NCBI GenBank assembly: GCA_035575515.1
Contig: DATLXU010000015.1
Span: forward strand, 26,108-90,107
DNA from: DATLXU01 sp035575515
Lineage (GTDB): Bacteria > Acidobacteriota > Blastocatellia > UBA7656
Reading direction: 5' to 3'
Length of the DNA: 64,000 bases
The notes below the pieces were generated by a model that saw nothing but the letters and a program-made list of their open reading frames with translations, was not told the DNA's origin and searched no databases. Shown one piece after another: positions 30,637 through 39,120 of the stretch; position 1 is the stretch's first letter, and every line of letters starts with the position of its first letter. A program made the translations under genes and the position numbers.

Positions 30637-32493
30637 TCAGATTCCGGAAGGCATCAGGTCAGACTGGCCGTTCGAGTTCGCAGGAGGTCGCGGCCTGCGC
30701 GGCCTTTGCTTGTTTGCGTTCTGCGAGCCTTGCTCTTCCGGCTTTGGCAATGGCGGTGGAGGCGGAAGGTCTTCTTCTTTTTCCGGCGGCGTCTCGCCTT
30801 CACCTTCTTTCTTCGTCGGCTGCTGTTCCTGTTCGCCTTCCTTCGGCTGCGCAGGAATAGCTATGCCTGGAAGATTTGGTTCGTTGCCGCTCGGAGGAGA
30901 TGCATTAGTCGTCGTCGCGTTCTGTCGTTCAAGCGCCGAAAGCGCTGCGCGCGCTTGAGCTGAAATCTTTTCGGCTTCTTGTCTGTAGCGGTCGGCCCGC
31001 TCCATGACCTGCGGGCTGCGGTCGTTGCTCTGCTGGTAAGCAGTCAACTCGCCCTGCCATTGCGACAATTGCGGCAGGTAACGTCTGAGCGGATGGTCCT
31101 GCGGAAGCGAATCAACGCGCGCTCGCGCGTCCGCTATCGCAGACAATGCAGTCACCAACCCATCGCCTGTCGGCGTGCGCCCGAAAAGTTTATCGCCAAA
31201 CATTATATACGCCGCAACGCCAGCGACAACGAGCAGCATAAATGTTCCGATTATCCATCCCGCGTGGCTGCGATGTTGATAAGGCGCAGCGTAAACCACA
31301 CCGCCAGGCGGAGTTCCATACGGCGCATTCTGATTCGTCAATGCTGCCTGATCGTATGGTGTATCAATGCGATCATGAGCGGGCGTATTCGTTACTGGAA
31401 CTGTCGTTCTGACGGGACGGCGGCGAACAAGCGTAGCTTCATCGTCGGGCGGAGTAGCGTCGTTCGCCTCTTGCGAAAGCGCCGATTCCTGCTGACCAAT
31501 CGGTACGCTTATGCGAGAGAATGCGCCGCCACGCGCTGTGCCTGCCTGTGCGGGTTGCGCTATCCCTGCCGCCGATTCAAACCCGCGCGCAAGCTCGCCC
31601 GCCGTCTGCGGCCTGCGATCAGGGTCTTTTTCCAGCGCCCGCATCACGACGGCTTCAACCTCTGGCGAGATGTCAGGTCGCTTTGACCGAAGGGGCGCGG
31701 GTGGCTCTGACGCATGCGCGACGAGCAATCTTGTTGATGAATCTCCTTGAAACGGAGCCTCGCCCGCGAGCATTTCGTAAAGAACAACGCCGAGCGAATA
31801 AATATCGCTGCGCGCGTCGACTTCTTTCTCTTCGCACTGCTCAGGCGACATATAACGCGGCGTACCGACTATGATGTTTGCCCCCGTAAGCGCCGCGCGG
31901 CGATTCAAGTCCTCTTGAATTTTTGCAACGCCGAAGTCAACGACCTCGACCCAATCCGCGCCATCATAGTCGGCAATGATTATGTTGTCAGGCTTCACGT
32001 CGCGATGAATAACTCCTACGGCGTGAGCCGCGTCGAGCGCGGCGCAGGCCTGACGGAGTATATTAGCCGCGCGCTCCACGGAAAGCGCGCCGTGACGGCG
32101 GATCAATTCGCCGAGCGTTATGCCTTTGACGTACTCCATCACGATGAATGGCACATGGCTTTCGCTCTCGCCATAATCAATAACATTTATAGCATTAGGG
32201 TGATGGATGCGGCTTGCGGCCTGCGCTTCCTGCTCGAATCGGCGCGCGATCTTGGCGTCAACTGCAAGCTCAGGCTTCAACAGCTTGACGGCGACTTTTT
32301 TGCCCATCGCTATGTGCGTCGCTTGATAAACGTCGCACATCCCGCCTGAACCAAGATGCTCTTCAATCAGATACTTCCCCGCGAGCTTTTTGCCAATCAT
32401 CAGCTTTGTGCGGTCTTCAGGCTCAGTCGCGCACAGCGGGCAGACTGTATCTTTATCCGATAATCGCGCGCCACAATCAGGACAGGTCTTCAT
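30637..32493 (-). CDS. Serine/threonine protein kinase with N-terminal zinc ribbon
   Basis: Membrane-anchored Hanks-type kinase of 618 residues. A zinc ribbon comes first (C4, C7, C18, C21). The kinase domain (about 40-300) has the glycine loop GSGGMCDVY, the lysine in KVAVKLLKPE, the catalytic loop VIHRDVKPDN, the DFG motif in VVDFGVAKI and the GTPRYMSPEQ activation end. One membrane helix near 412-435 (GWIIGTFMLLVVAGVAAYIM) leads to an outside region with a helical stretch and a long Pro/Glu/Lys-rich tail. No PASTA repeats are present, so a peptidoglycan-sensing role is not indicated. It is a single gene running convergent to the small-protein unit. Its substrate is unknown. Confidence 0.93.
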   Translation of the reverse strand: MKTCPDCGARLSDKDTVCPLCATEPEDRTKLMIGKKLAGKYLIEEHLGSGGMCDVYQATHIAMGKKVAVKLLKPELAVDAKIARRFEQEAQAASRIHHPNAINVIDYGESESHVPFIVMEYVKGITLGELIRRHGALSVERAANILRQACAALDAAHAVGVIHRDVKPDNIIIADYDGADWVEVVDFGVAKIQEDLNRRAALTGANIIVGTPRYMSPEQCEEKEVDARSDIYSLGVVLYEMLAGEAPFQGDSSTRLLVAHASEPPAPLRSKRPDISPEVEAVVMRALEKDPDRRPQTAGELARGFESAAGIAQPAQAGTARGGAFSRISVPIGQQESALSQEANDATPPDDEATLVRRRPVRTTVPVTNTPAHDRIDTPYDQAALTNQNAPYGTPPGGVVYAAPYQHRSHAGWIIGTFMLLVVAGVAAYIMFGDKLFGRTPTGDGLVTALSAIADARARVDSLPQDHPLRRYLPQLSQWQGELTAYQQSNDRSPQVMERADRYRQEAEKISAQARAALSALERQNATTTNASPPSGNEPNLPGIAIPAQPKEGEQEQQPTKKEGEGETPPEKEEDLPPPPPLPKPEEQGSQNANKQRPRRPRPPANSNGQSDLMPSGI

Positions 32494-32638
32494 ATATTTA
32501 TCAGAGCCTCCGCGTCTCTAAAGGCCAATTGAAACAAAAAGGAGCAGCAGTCCGTCTGCTCAGCCTCTACAGTGTTTTATATGCAAGCCGCTTTCCGCTT
32601 TCAGGCTGCTGCCCTTCGCAATCCGCTCGCGCTGCGCG

Positions 32639-34006
32639 CTACATGAACTCGGTCAGGTTGTATTTTCTTATCTTGCTGTAGAGTCGCGGGCGATAAATTC
32701 CGAGCGCGGTTGCCGCCGCCTGCTTGTTGCCCTTCGTGCGCTGAAGCGTTTGATAAATCACCTCGCGCTCGATCTCTTCGAGTTTCATGTTCGGCGGAAC
32801 CTTGAACTCGTGATTGGTTGTCGCAGGCGATTCCGCAGCTGTAAATGGCAGATCGCTCGCCTCTATCCGCTCGCCCTTCGCAAGCAGCACCGCGCGCTCA
32901 ATTGCCGATTCAAGCTCGCGCACGTTGCCCGGCCAGGCGTAGTTGTACATCGCAGAAATCGCCGACTGCGAAAAGCCTTCGTTCTTCCTGTTGTATTTCT
33001 CCGAAAACATTTTCAGGAAGTGATCGGCGAGCAACTGAATGTCTTCCTGCCGCTCGCGCAGCGGGGGAACCTCAATCGTTATGGTCGAGATTCGATAATA
33101 GAGGTCTTCGCGCAGTTGCCCATTGCGAACAGCTTCAGGCGGGTTGCGATTCGTCGAGCAGATCAAACGGAAATCTACCTCTACCGGCTTTTCGCTTCCG
33201 AGCCGGTAATAGACTCTCTCCTGAAGCGCGCGAAGCAGCTTGGGCTGAAGCTCAAGCGGCATCTCAGCTATCTCGTCGAGCAGAATCGAGCCGCCGTTTG
33301 CGCGAGCGATCAATCCTTCCTTGTCGCGGGCTGCTCCCGTAAACGCGCCCTTCGTGTGGCCGAAGAGTTCCGATTCGATAAGCTCTTTAGGCAGCGCAGC
33401 GCAGTTGACCTTGACGAATGGCCCTTTAGCGCGATGCGAGTTGTAATGAATCGCGTTTGCGATCAACTCCTTGCCCGTGCCGGATTCGCCTACGATCAAG
33501 ATGTTCGCGTCACTTTTGGCGACTGCTTCGATCATCTCAAAGATGTTCTGCATCTGCTTCGAGCGGCCAACTATGTCGCCGTAGGTTGTGCGCTGTCGGA
33601 GCGTGCGGCGCAGGCCCTCGTTCTCTTCGCTCAGAGTCTTTCGCTCTAGCGCCCGCTCAATCAGCAGCAACAACGCGTCTATCTCGAACGGTTTTTCGAC
33701 GAAGTGGAACGCGCCCGCTTTCGTTGCTTCGACTGCGTTTGCCACAGATCCGTAGCCGCTGATGATTATCACCTCGACTGATGGCCGCATCTCTTTGAGC
33801 TTTCTCAGAACTTCCGTGCCCTGCATGTCAGGCAGTTGCAGATCGCACAGGACGAGATCGAACTCGCCATTGTCAAACAGCGCCAGTCCCTCCTGGCCGT
33901 TCTTGGCCGTTGAGACCGAATAGCCCGCCTGCTCAAGGTTGAGCTTGAGTGAATCGAGCGTCGCTTCCTGATCGTCAATGACTAAGATGTTCCCTTTTCC
34001 TTTCAC
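32639..34006 (-). CDS. NtrC-type sigma-54-dependent response regulator
   Basis: Response regulator of 455 residues that activates sigma-54 promoters. The receiver domain (about 1-120) has its phospho-acceptor aspartate in LVLCDLQLPD. The AAA+ domain (about 145-380) has Walker A GESGTGKE, the sigma-54 contact loop GAFTGA and Walker B in GGSILLDEIAEMP. A Fis-type helix-turn-helix ends the protein (NKQAAATALGIYRPRLYSKI). Its ATG overlaps the stop of the PAS-HisKA gene as ATGA, so the two are co-translated partners. The closely similar regulator at 42640 has an ordinary kinase beside it, whereas this one's partner lacks an ATPase domain. I found no convincing -24/-12 target promoter in the window. 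Confidence 0.94.
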   Translation of the reverse strand: MKGKGNILVIDDQEATLDSLKLNLEQAGYSVSTAKNGQEGLALFDNGEFDLVLCDLQLPDMQGTEVLRKLKEMRPSVEVIIISGYGSVANAVEATKAGAFHFVEKPFEIDALLLLIERALERKTLSEENEGLRRTLRQRTTYGDIVGRSKQMQNIFEMIEAVAKSDANILIVGESGTGKELIANAIHYNSHRAKGPFVKVNCAALPKELIESELFGHTKGAFTGAARDKEGLIARANGGSILLDEIAEMPLELQPKLLRALQERVYYRLGSEKPVEVDFRLICSTNRNPPEAVRNGQLREDLYYRISTITIEVPPLRERQEDIQLLADHFLKMFSEKYNRKNEGFSQSAISAMYNYAWPGNVRELESAIERAVLLAKGERIEASDLPFTAAESPATTNHEFKVPPNMKLEEIEREVIYQTLQRTKGNKQAAATALGIYRPRLYSKIRKYNLTEFM

Positions 34007-34557
34007 TTCGCTTCTCCTCTGCGGATTTGAGCTAGATATTCGATGAGGGTATTTATCCCGTTAAGCATCTTCTCTACAGTGTCACGTTCATCCCCTTCGG
34101 GGAGTTTTCGTGTGAGGAATGTCGCATAAAGCTTCATAGCCCCGATATGATTCTTTATCTCATGCCACTGCCTTCTGTAAACCACAGCATCGCCTTCTTC
34201 GAGCGCGATGCCGCAGGGCTTTGCTTCGCGCCCGATTATTTGAAGCGCGAAGCCGTAAAGCTCACCGCCGCGCCTGAGGCTATCGAGCCTTACAAGGATG
34301 GGCCGCGCGCCATCGTGCAGATTCGACTCTGCAGAATAATTTTCCTGCTTGCGCGCCCGGCTAATCTGCTCGGTCAGCCATTCGGTTATATTCGAGTCAC
34401 GACCGAAGATTTCAGCATAGTGCTTCTGATCAAGTCCTGCGCTTGGCAGCAATTCAACCGGCGCAGATGACATCGCCTGAACCCTCCCAGCCGCGTCGCA
34501 TACAAGCAAGACCTTTTGATTTGTACCTACTGTGTCAGCCAACTGTGTTCCGTTCAT
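34003..34557 (-). CDS. PAS-HisKA protein lacking a kinase ATPase domain
   Basis: The protein has 184 residues. The first 115 or so look like a PAS domain (VLLVCDAAGRVQAMSSAPVE through GELYGFALQIIGRE). The remainder is a HisKA-type dimerisation region with an H-box, RRQWHEIKNHIGAMKLYATF, and a second helix ending EYLAQIRR. The reading then stops at the ATGA overlap with the NtrC-type regulator, so the HATPase_c domain is missing altogether, and no ATPase frame follows because the regulator begins at once. It could be a phosphotransfer or dimerisation partner needing another kinase, or a phosphatase-only sensor. I see no frameshift or remnant, so the short form looks genuine. No strong ribosome site precedes the ATG at 34557. 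Confidence 0.8.
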   Translation of the reverse strand: MNGTQLADTVGTNQKVLLVCDAAGRVQAMSSAPVELLPSAGLDQKHYAEIFGRDSNITEWLTEQISRARKQENYSAESNLHDGARPILVRLDSLRRGGELYGFALQIIGREAKPCGIALEEGDAVVYRRQWHEIKNHIGAMKLYATFLTRKLPEGDERDTVEKMLNGINTLIEYLAQIRRGEAK

Positions 34558-34680
34558 AGTGTCACATCCATCTGGGGCGTGCGGCCTGCTATTGAAAATC
34601 TCTGGCGCTGATTGGTTGATAACAAACTCTCTATCCAGGAATCAGCGTCCATCGCTTATAGCCCGTTTGGTAGAGTGAAT

Positions 34681-34712
34681 GCGGCGAGAGGAGCGTTTGC
34701 TCCTCCCGCCGC
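34681..34712 (-). terminator. Strong hairpin after the peptidoglycan-binding protein gene
   Basis: GCGGCG-A-GAGGAGC and GCTCCTC-C-CGCCGC form a 13-bp stem with a single A/C mismatch around a GTTT loop. It lies about 20 bp beyond the stop of the minus-strand gene at 34733. No T-run follows, so it may act with a factor or only protect the 3' end. Confidence 0.5.
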
Positions 34713-34732
34713 AGGGTTATTGTCACACCGCT

Positions 34733-36382
34733 CTAGCGAATTATATCTCGATCAAGATCGGTGTCGGTTAGATTCACGTTGCGAAGCTCGTTGCGGAACT
34801 GCTCCCAGTCGTTGCGAACGATGGTCGACAGCGTCACGCCGCGATTGATTAAACGATTGGTGAGTCTCACCTGTCGAAGCAGCGAATCAGCCGCGCCGCG
34901 CAGCACGTCCGGGTCAGTTGCAGTCGTCATCTGACTGTAGACATCCGCCGCCGCTCGCAAGCTATAGAGCTGCAACAGCAGGTCCGCTTCGCTCTGGCTG
35001 AGATTACGGCGCGAATCGAACAGGACCTGACCGCGATTCATGCGAACATTGAGGTCGCGCTGGTAGCTCTGCAATAAACGATTGGCAAGGAACGCTATCT
35101 GGCGCGCATTGCCAATATTTATCCCGCCAACTCCGCCTCCAATTGATCCGCTGAGATCAACCGTGATGTCGCGCTGCGGGCCATGGAAAATCACCCGCGT
35201 GACGTTGGGAACGTTGTTGATGACCTGATTGAACGGGTGATGGTCAATAGCCGTTCCCGTTGAGCTTCGCGGGGGCACGCCGCGCACGTAAACGTGCAGG
35301 GTGTTGCCGCTCACGAAATGGTTTGTGAAGACCTGCCACCCGCCTCCGCGTGTGTGAACGTCAACGTAGATGCGAATCGAATCGTTATCAACTCGCTCCG
35401 CGCGCACGTTACTGATCTCTATCGCGGAAGTTTCAAGTCCCGTTTCGGTGGCAATGCCAAGCTCCTGCGCTGTTCTCAAATCGAGGTCACCGCTTATGGC
35501 GAGGTTGCGATCACGCTGGAATGCGCGAAGCGCATTGCGCGTCGAGACGCTCATGCGCCCATCAATCGGGCCGTTGTAATAGCCGCGATCACGAAGCACG
35601 ATTTGCGCATAGCGGATTGATTCTGGTGAAGTGAAGACCGTCCTTTGAGGCAGTCCGGTGTCGCGCTCGTGCATGTCCTGATCGTATGAGTCGCGCACAT
35701 CACGGTCGCCCGCCACACCCAATCTATCTGTATCAACAGTGAAGGAACGCTCGACCATCATTCCGAACTCGGTTCCGGGTCGAACTTCGGCGGGGTCGCC
35801 TTTCGACAGTAGCACGCCAATGGTTCCGAGTATCGCGCCTACGCCTGCGCCTACGGCTGCACCTTTAGCTCCGCCTGCAACAGCTCCTATTATTGCGCCA
35901 GCTCCTGCTCCTCCGCCGATGAACACAATGGCGCGACGCGTGCGGCTTCCGCCTTCAACTCGATCTTCGTTATCAATGCTGTCGTTCTCGATTTGCCGCC
36001 TTCCTTCTTCACTGAGAGTCGTTAAGGTTCCGTCAACTGGAATCGAGGAACCGTCAGTGAGAACCAATCTGTCAAATGCCACTGCAATCGTTCCTGCCTG
36101 ACTGCCGCGCCTCGCCGCAGTCGTTCCCGTAACGTGCCCTTCGACTTTTGCCCCGACCGGCACAACTACCCGTCCGTTTACCGTCACATCGCGAAAGACA
36201 GTCGCCGTGAAGCGATCGCCCACTCGCGAAGAATCGGAACTCAAATAGGTGTCCATCCTCAACGGTATCACGGTCCCTGTCGGCACGGTGACAAGGTGAT
36301 CGGCCAACGCCGGGACAACTAAGGCTAGAACCAATGCGAGTGATAAGACCGCACTCGCTGGTCTCTTATAAATCCTTTGCAT
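34733..36382 (-). CDS. Secreted glycine-zipper and peptidoglycan-binding-like protein
   Basis: Envelope protein of 549 residues with a signal peptide (about 9-27). A beta-rich region near 30-135 (VPTGTVIPLRMDTYLSSDSS, then RVVVPVGAKVEGHV) resembles conjugation- or TraB-like barrels. A glycine-zipper segment lies near 155-193. A PG_binding_1-type three-helix repeat near 252-312 reads AQIVLRDRGYYNGPIDGRMS and TRNALRAFQRDRNL. The C-terminal 230 residues are beta-strands followed by helices (about 440-545) with no recognised domain. GGAGGG precedes the ATG. The mix suggests a periplasmic protein holding to the cell wall and outer membrane. It is a single gene followed by a strong hairpin. Confidence 0.8.
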   Translation of the reverse strand: MQRIYKRPASAVLSLALVLALVVPALADHLVTVPTGTVIPLRMDTYLSSDSSRVGDRFTATVFRDVTVNGRVVVPVGAKVEGHVTGTTAARRGSQAGTIAVAFDRLVLTDGSSIPVDGTLTTLSEEGRRQIENDSIDNEDRVEGGSRTRRAIVFIGGGAGAGAIIGAVAGGAKGAAVGAGVGAILGTIGVLLSKGDPAEVRPGTEFGMMVERSFTVDTDRLGVAGDRDVRDSYDQDMHERDTGLPQRTVFTSPESIRYAQIVLRDRGYYNGPIDGRMSVSTRNALRAFQRDRNLAISGDLDLRTAQELGIATETGLETSAIEISNVRAERVDNDSIRIYVDVHTRGGGWQVFTNHFVSGNTLHVYVRGVPPRSSTGTAIDHHPFNQVINNVPNVTRVIFHGPQRDITVDLSGSIGGGVGGINIGNARQIAFLANRLLQSYQRDLNVRMNRGQVLFDSRRNLSQSEADLLLQLYSLRAAADVYSQMTTATDPDVLRGAADSLLRQVRLTNRLINRGVTLSTIVRNDWEQFRNELRNVNLTDTDLDRDIIR

Positions 36383-36715
36383 ACCTGAACCCTCCTTTTC
36401 GATCTTTTTGCCTTTTGCGCATCCCTTATTCTCGCGACAGACCCGACCCAGTGCACTAGAATCTCGAAGGTATTAAAGGCAATCATTATGCCAGCTAAAC
36501 TCTTCGTTTCATTCGATAATTCAGTTCTGTCTAAAGACTTTTGGATTAAAACGAGACATAACTGTCTCCCGCTGCGACCCGATTGCATACAAAAGAAAAA
36601 CCGCAGCGTGAATTCGATCAAAAGAGGAGATTCGCCTGCGTCTGTTCTTAAAGATTTGTTTATTGAAGATTTGCTGCTAGAATGAATCTGACGCTGAGTG
36701 TTTAAGGATCAATTG
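36383..36715. other. Intergenic gap between divergent genes
   Basis: The gap should hold divergent promoters for the peptidoglycan-binding protein gene (minus) and the receiver gene (plus). Short frames here lack ribosome sites and plausible composition. I see no clear promoter, repeat or RNA structure. Confidence 0.5.
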
Positions 36716-37108
36716 ATGATGAGCTCCCCGAAGACAGATGCTCCGAAAAGGGTTCTCCTTGTAGAAGATTACGAGGACAGCCGCTTCTCGCTATCGAAGC
36801 TGCTTGAGATAGAAGGTTACGAAGTGCTTGAAGCAGTCGACGGCGCGCAGGCCGTTGATGTTGCGATCAATCATCGGCCTGATTTGATTCTCATGGATGT
36901 GACGCTTCCTGTGCTCGACGGCCTGAGCGCGGCTGAGCGGATTCGCCAGCACGAAGCATTGACGGCTGTTCCGATAATAGCGCTTTCAGCACTCGACCTG
37001 GCGGACTTTCAAGGCCGGGCGAAAGCGGCTGGCTGCACCGACATATTGACGAAGCCCGTTGACTTCAGCGCTCTGATGGGGATGCTGTCAAAGTACTTGC
37101 CCGCGTGA
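36716..37108 (+). CDS. Single-domain response regulator (CheY-like)
   Basis: Stand-alone receiver of about 130 residues: acidic pair in LLVEDYEDSR near 18, phospho-acceptor aspartate in LILMDVTLPVLDG near 63, switch Ser in IIALSALD and conserved lysine in ILTKPVDF near 115. It has no output domain, so it should signal by docking to another protein. ATG codons at 36716 and 36719 follow AAGGAT; the GTG at 36698 is a less likely start. It stands alone between the peptidoglycan-binding protein gene and the three LolA-like paralogs. It is a different subfamily from the receiver at 2163-2609. Confidence 0.9.
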   Translation: MMSSPKTDAPKRVLLVEDYEDSRFSLSKLLEIEGYEVLEAVDGAQAVDVAINHRPDLILMDVTLPVLDGLSAAERIRQHEALTAVPIIALSALDLADFQGRAKAAGCTDILTKPVDFSALMGMLSKYLPA

Positions 37109-37250
37109 GATAACGCCTCGCAAATCCTCGAATCGAACAACAGATTGCCGCCCAGTATTCATCACACATCTTCAAGGACAAGACCGAGCCGATTCTGTTA
37201 TACTGAATTGATGGTAAAAATCAACCGATACCCAATAGAGGATATGTGCA

Positions 37251-38129
37251 ATGCGATTTAGAGCAGTTACTTTGACGTTGATGTTAGTTATGCTCTGCGC
37301 AGCGGTTATCGCTCAGAGCAATCCGCAGCAAAGTACAGTAAAGATTTCAATTGATGAAGTTATACGGCGCTTTGCCGAAGCCGAGAGTATGAACAAAAGC
37401 GCCCGCAGCAATTATGCCTTCACCCAAGACATTGATATTTTGACACTGGGAGAAGCCGGTTCCATCACGGGGCGCTATCACCGTATTTCAGATATTGTCT
37501 TAGATGATCGCGGCAACCGCATCGAGAAGATAACCTTCTTCCCGCCCTCGACTCTGACGGAAGTCACGCTGACTCAGGAAGACCTACAAGACCTCGCGGG
37601 AGTCCAGCCATTCGCGCTCACGACTGAGGATTTGCCAAAGTATCAGATTGATTTCGTCGGCAAAGAGAAGATAGACGAATTGAATACTTACGTCTTTCAG
37701 GTTAAGCCGAAGAAGTTCGTTAAGGGGGAACGTTACCTCGAAGGGCGAATCTGGGTCGACGACGAAGACTTGCAGATTGTGAAAGTCGCCGGACAGGCTG
37801 TGCCCGAAGTGGGCGATCAGAAATTCCCGCACTTCGAGAGCTACCGCGAAAACATTGATGGGCACTACTGGTTCCCGACTTACGTCTATGCCGACGACGT
37901 GCTTGAATTCAAAAGAAGCTCTGTTCATCTGCGCATGGTCGTGCGATACACCAACTACAAGAAGTTCTCGTCAACCATCCGCATTGGCGATGACGGCGAA
38001 GTTGCGCCGGATGAAAACACAAAAGAGCCTGAAAAGGAAAAAGCGGGCGCAAAGACGGCTCCCGCGCCAGTAAAAAAGCCGCAGCCTGATTCAAAGCAGC
38101 CTCAGAAGAAACTTATAACCGAGCCATAG
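37251..38129 (+). CDS. LolA-like secreted protein, paralog 1 of 3
   Basis: Secreted protein of 292 residues with a signal peptide (about 1-21, ending AVIAQS). The mature domain looks like the curved beta-sheet of outer-membrane lipoprotein-sorting proteins. Landmarks are NYAFTQDIDILTLGEAGSIT, GRYHRISDIVLDDRGNR, ITFFPPSTL, DELNTYVFQVKPKKF, GRIWVDDEDLQIVKV and a closing RYTNYKKFSSTI. It ends with a Lys/Pro/Glu-rich tail of about 50 residues absent from the other two paralogs. Such proteins are numerous in Acidobacteriota genomes and their cargo is unknown; no LolB or LolCDE genes are adjacent. An ATG at 37251 is preceded by AGAGGAT. It is separated from paralog 2 by a large palindrome. Confidence 0.82.
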   Translation: MRFRAVTLTLMLVMLCAAVIAQSNPQQSTVKISIDEVIRRFAEAESMNKSARSNYAFTQDIDILTLGEAGSITGRYHRISDIVLDDRGNRIEKITFFPPSTLTEVTLTQEDLQDLAGVQPFALTTEDLPKYQIDFVGKEKIDELNTYVFQVKPKKFVKGERYLEGRIWVDDEDLQIVKVAGQAVPEVGDQKFPHFESYRENIDGHYWFPTYVYADDVLEFKRSSVHLRMVVRYTNYKKFSSTIRIGDDGEVAPDENTKEPEKEKAGAKTAPAPVKKPQPDSKQPQKKLITEP

Positions 38130-38158
38130 TGCGCGATTCTCTTTGATGAACGGCAGAG

Positions 38159-38207
38159 CGCACAAAGTGGCAGCGGGTTTGAATCAAACCCGCTGCCACT
38201 TTGTGCG
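38159..38207. repeat. 49-bp near-perfect palindrome
   Basis: Two 24-bp arms, 38159-38182 and 38184-38207, are exact reverse complements around a single central base. The left arm starts CGCACAAAGTGG and the right arm ends CCACTTTGTGCG. There is no T-run, so a simple terminator is not certain, although an RNA hairpin here would be very stable. A CTCTGCGG-type dispersed repeat follows at once. Confidence 0.9.
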
Positions 38208-38355
38208 TCCTCTGCGGCTTCTGCGGTTAAGAAACCGGCTGATACAAAGCTTTTCGCGGCTTGCGCATCCGCCTGCCTTTGATATAAAAATTAAACCCGC
38301 CGAACCTGTTTGATTATTTGTCCGGGCGCTCAAGGGCGCTTAACGATCATTTAAT

Positions 38356-39114
38356 ATGAAAAGAAGATACTGCGCGCTCGTAGTGTCGCTGCTGGCGAAT
38401 ATTTTTCTCTACACATCTGCTGCGGCGCAAAGCTCACCACAACCATCGCTCTCACCGGGCGACGCGCTCGCCCGCGCCGTCGAAAACGAAGCGAAGCTCA
38501 AATCAGCCGAAGGCGATTTTTCCTACCATGTCGAGATACGCGTGCGCACATTCGGCGAAGCGGGCAGCGTCACGGGTCAGCTTCATCGCGTCTCGGAGAT
38601 GACATACGATGATCTTGGCAATCGCACTGAGAAGATACTTGAGTACCCGCCATCTCGATTGAGCCTGCTGATAGGCACGCTCAAGCCCGACTTCAAGAGT
38701 CTCGTCGGAGTTGATCCGTTCTTTTTAACAGCCGACCAGCTTCCCCTGTACACGATAAGATTCGTCGAGCGGCAGAAGATTGACGAGCTTAACACCTACG
38801 CATTCGACGTTGAGCCAATCGAGCAGAAATGGCCTGCGAAGCGCAAGGAACAGGGCGAGTTCCCGTTCAAAGGTAGGATTTGGATTGACGATCAGGATTT
38901 TCAAATCGTTAAGATGGAAGGCCGCGCCACGACAACGAAAAAAGATTCGCAGCGTTTCCCGAAGTTTGAGCATTACAGGGAGAACGTCGACGGCAGGCAC
39001 TGGCTGCCGAGCTTCGTCTATGCTAAGGACGTGCTCGATATGCCGCGCTTCGATCTTCCAATCGAGATTCAAATCAAGTACACAGGCTACCGGCACAGAC
39101 AAGCGAGGAGATGA
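38356..39114 (+). CDS. LolA-like secreted protein, paralog 2 of 3
   Basis: Secreted protein of 252 residues with a signal peptide (about 1-24, ending SAAAQS). It shares the core pattern of its neighbours: VRTFGEAGSVTGQLHRVSEM, YDDLGNRTEKILEYPPSRL, FFLTADQLPLYTIRFVERQK, IDELNTYAFDVEPI, GRIWIDDQDFQIVKMEG and RENVDGRHWLPSFVYAKDVL. It lacks the Lys/Pro tail of paralog 1. It is followed 6 bp later by paralog 3, whose reading probably begins by coupling. It probably arose with its neighbours by tandem duplication. The likely location is the periplasm; a hydrophobic-ligand or lipoprotein-carrier role is inferred from the fold only. Confidence 0.82.
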   Translation: MKRRYCALVVSLLANIFLYTSAAAQSSPQPSLSPGDALARAVENEAKLKSAEGDFSYHVEIRVRTFGEAGSVTGQLHRVSEMTYDDLGNRTEKILEYPPSRLSLLIGTLKPDFKSLVGVDPFFLTADQLPLYTIRFVERQKIDELNTYAFDVEPIEQKWPAKRKEQGEFPFKGRIWIDDQDFQIVKMEGRATTTKKDSQRFPKFEHYRENVDGRHWLPSFVYAKDVLDMPRFDLPIEIQIKYTGYRHRQARR

Positions 39115-39120
39115 ATAGGG

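Noticed and set aside
30706..30963. Plus-strand frames rich in Phe, Arg and Gly at the kinase gene's 3' end.
   Set aside because: They are reverse images of the kinase's Pro/Glu/Lys tail codons.
34558..34732. TGTGAC strings at about 34555 and 34720 as further operator copies.
   Set aside because: Neither has the second half-site or the 22-bp partner.
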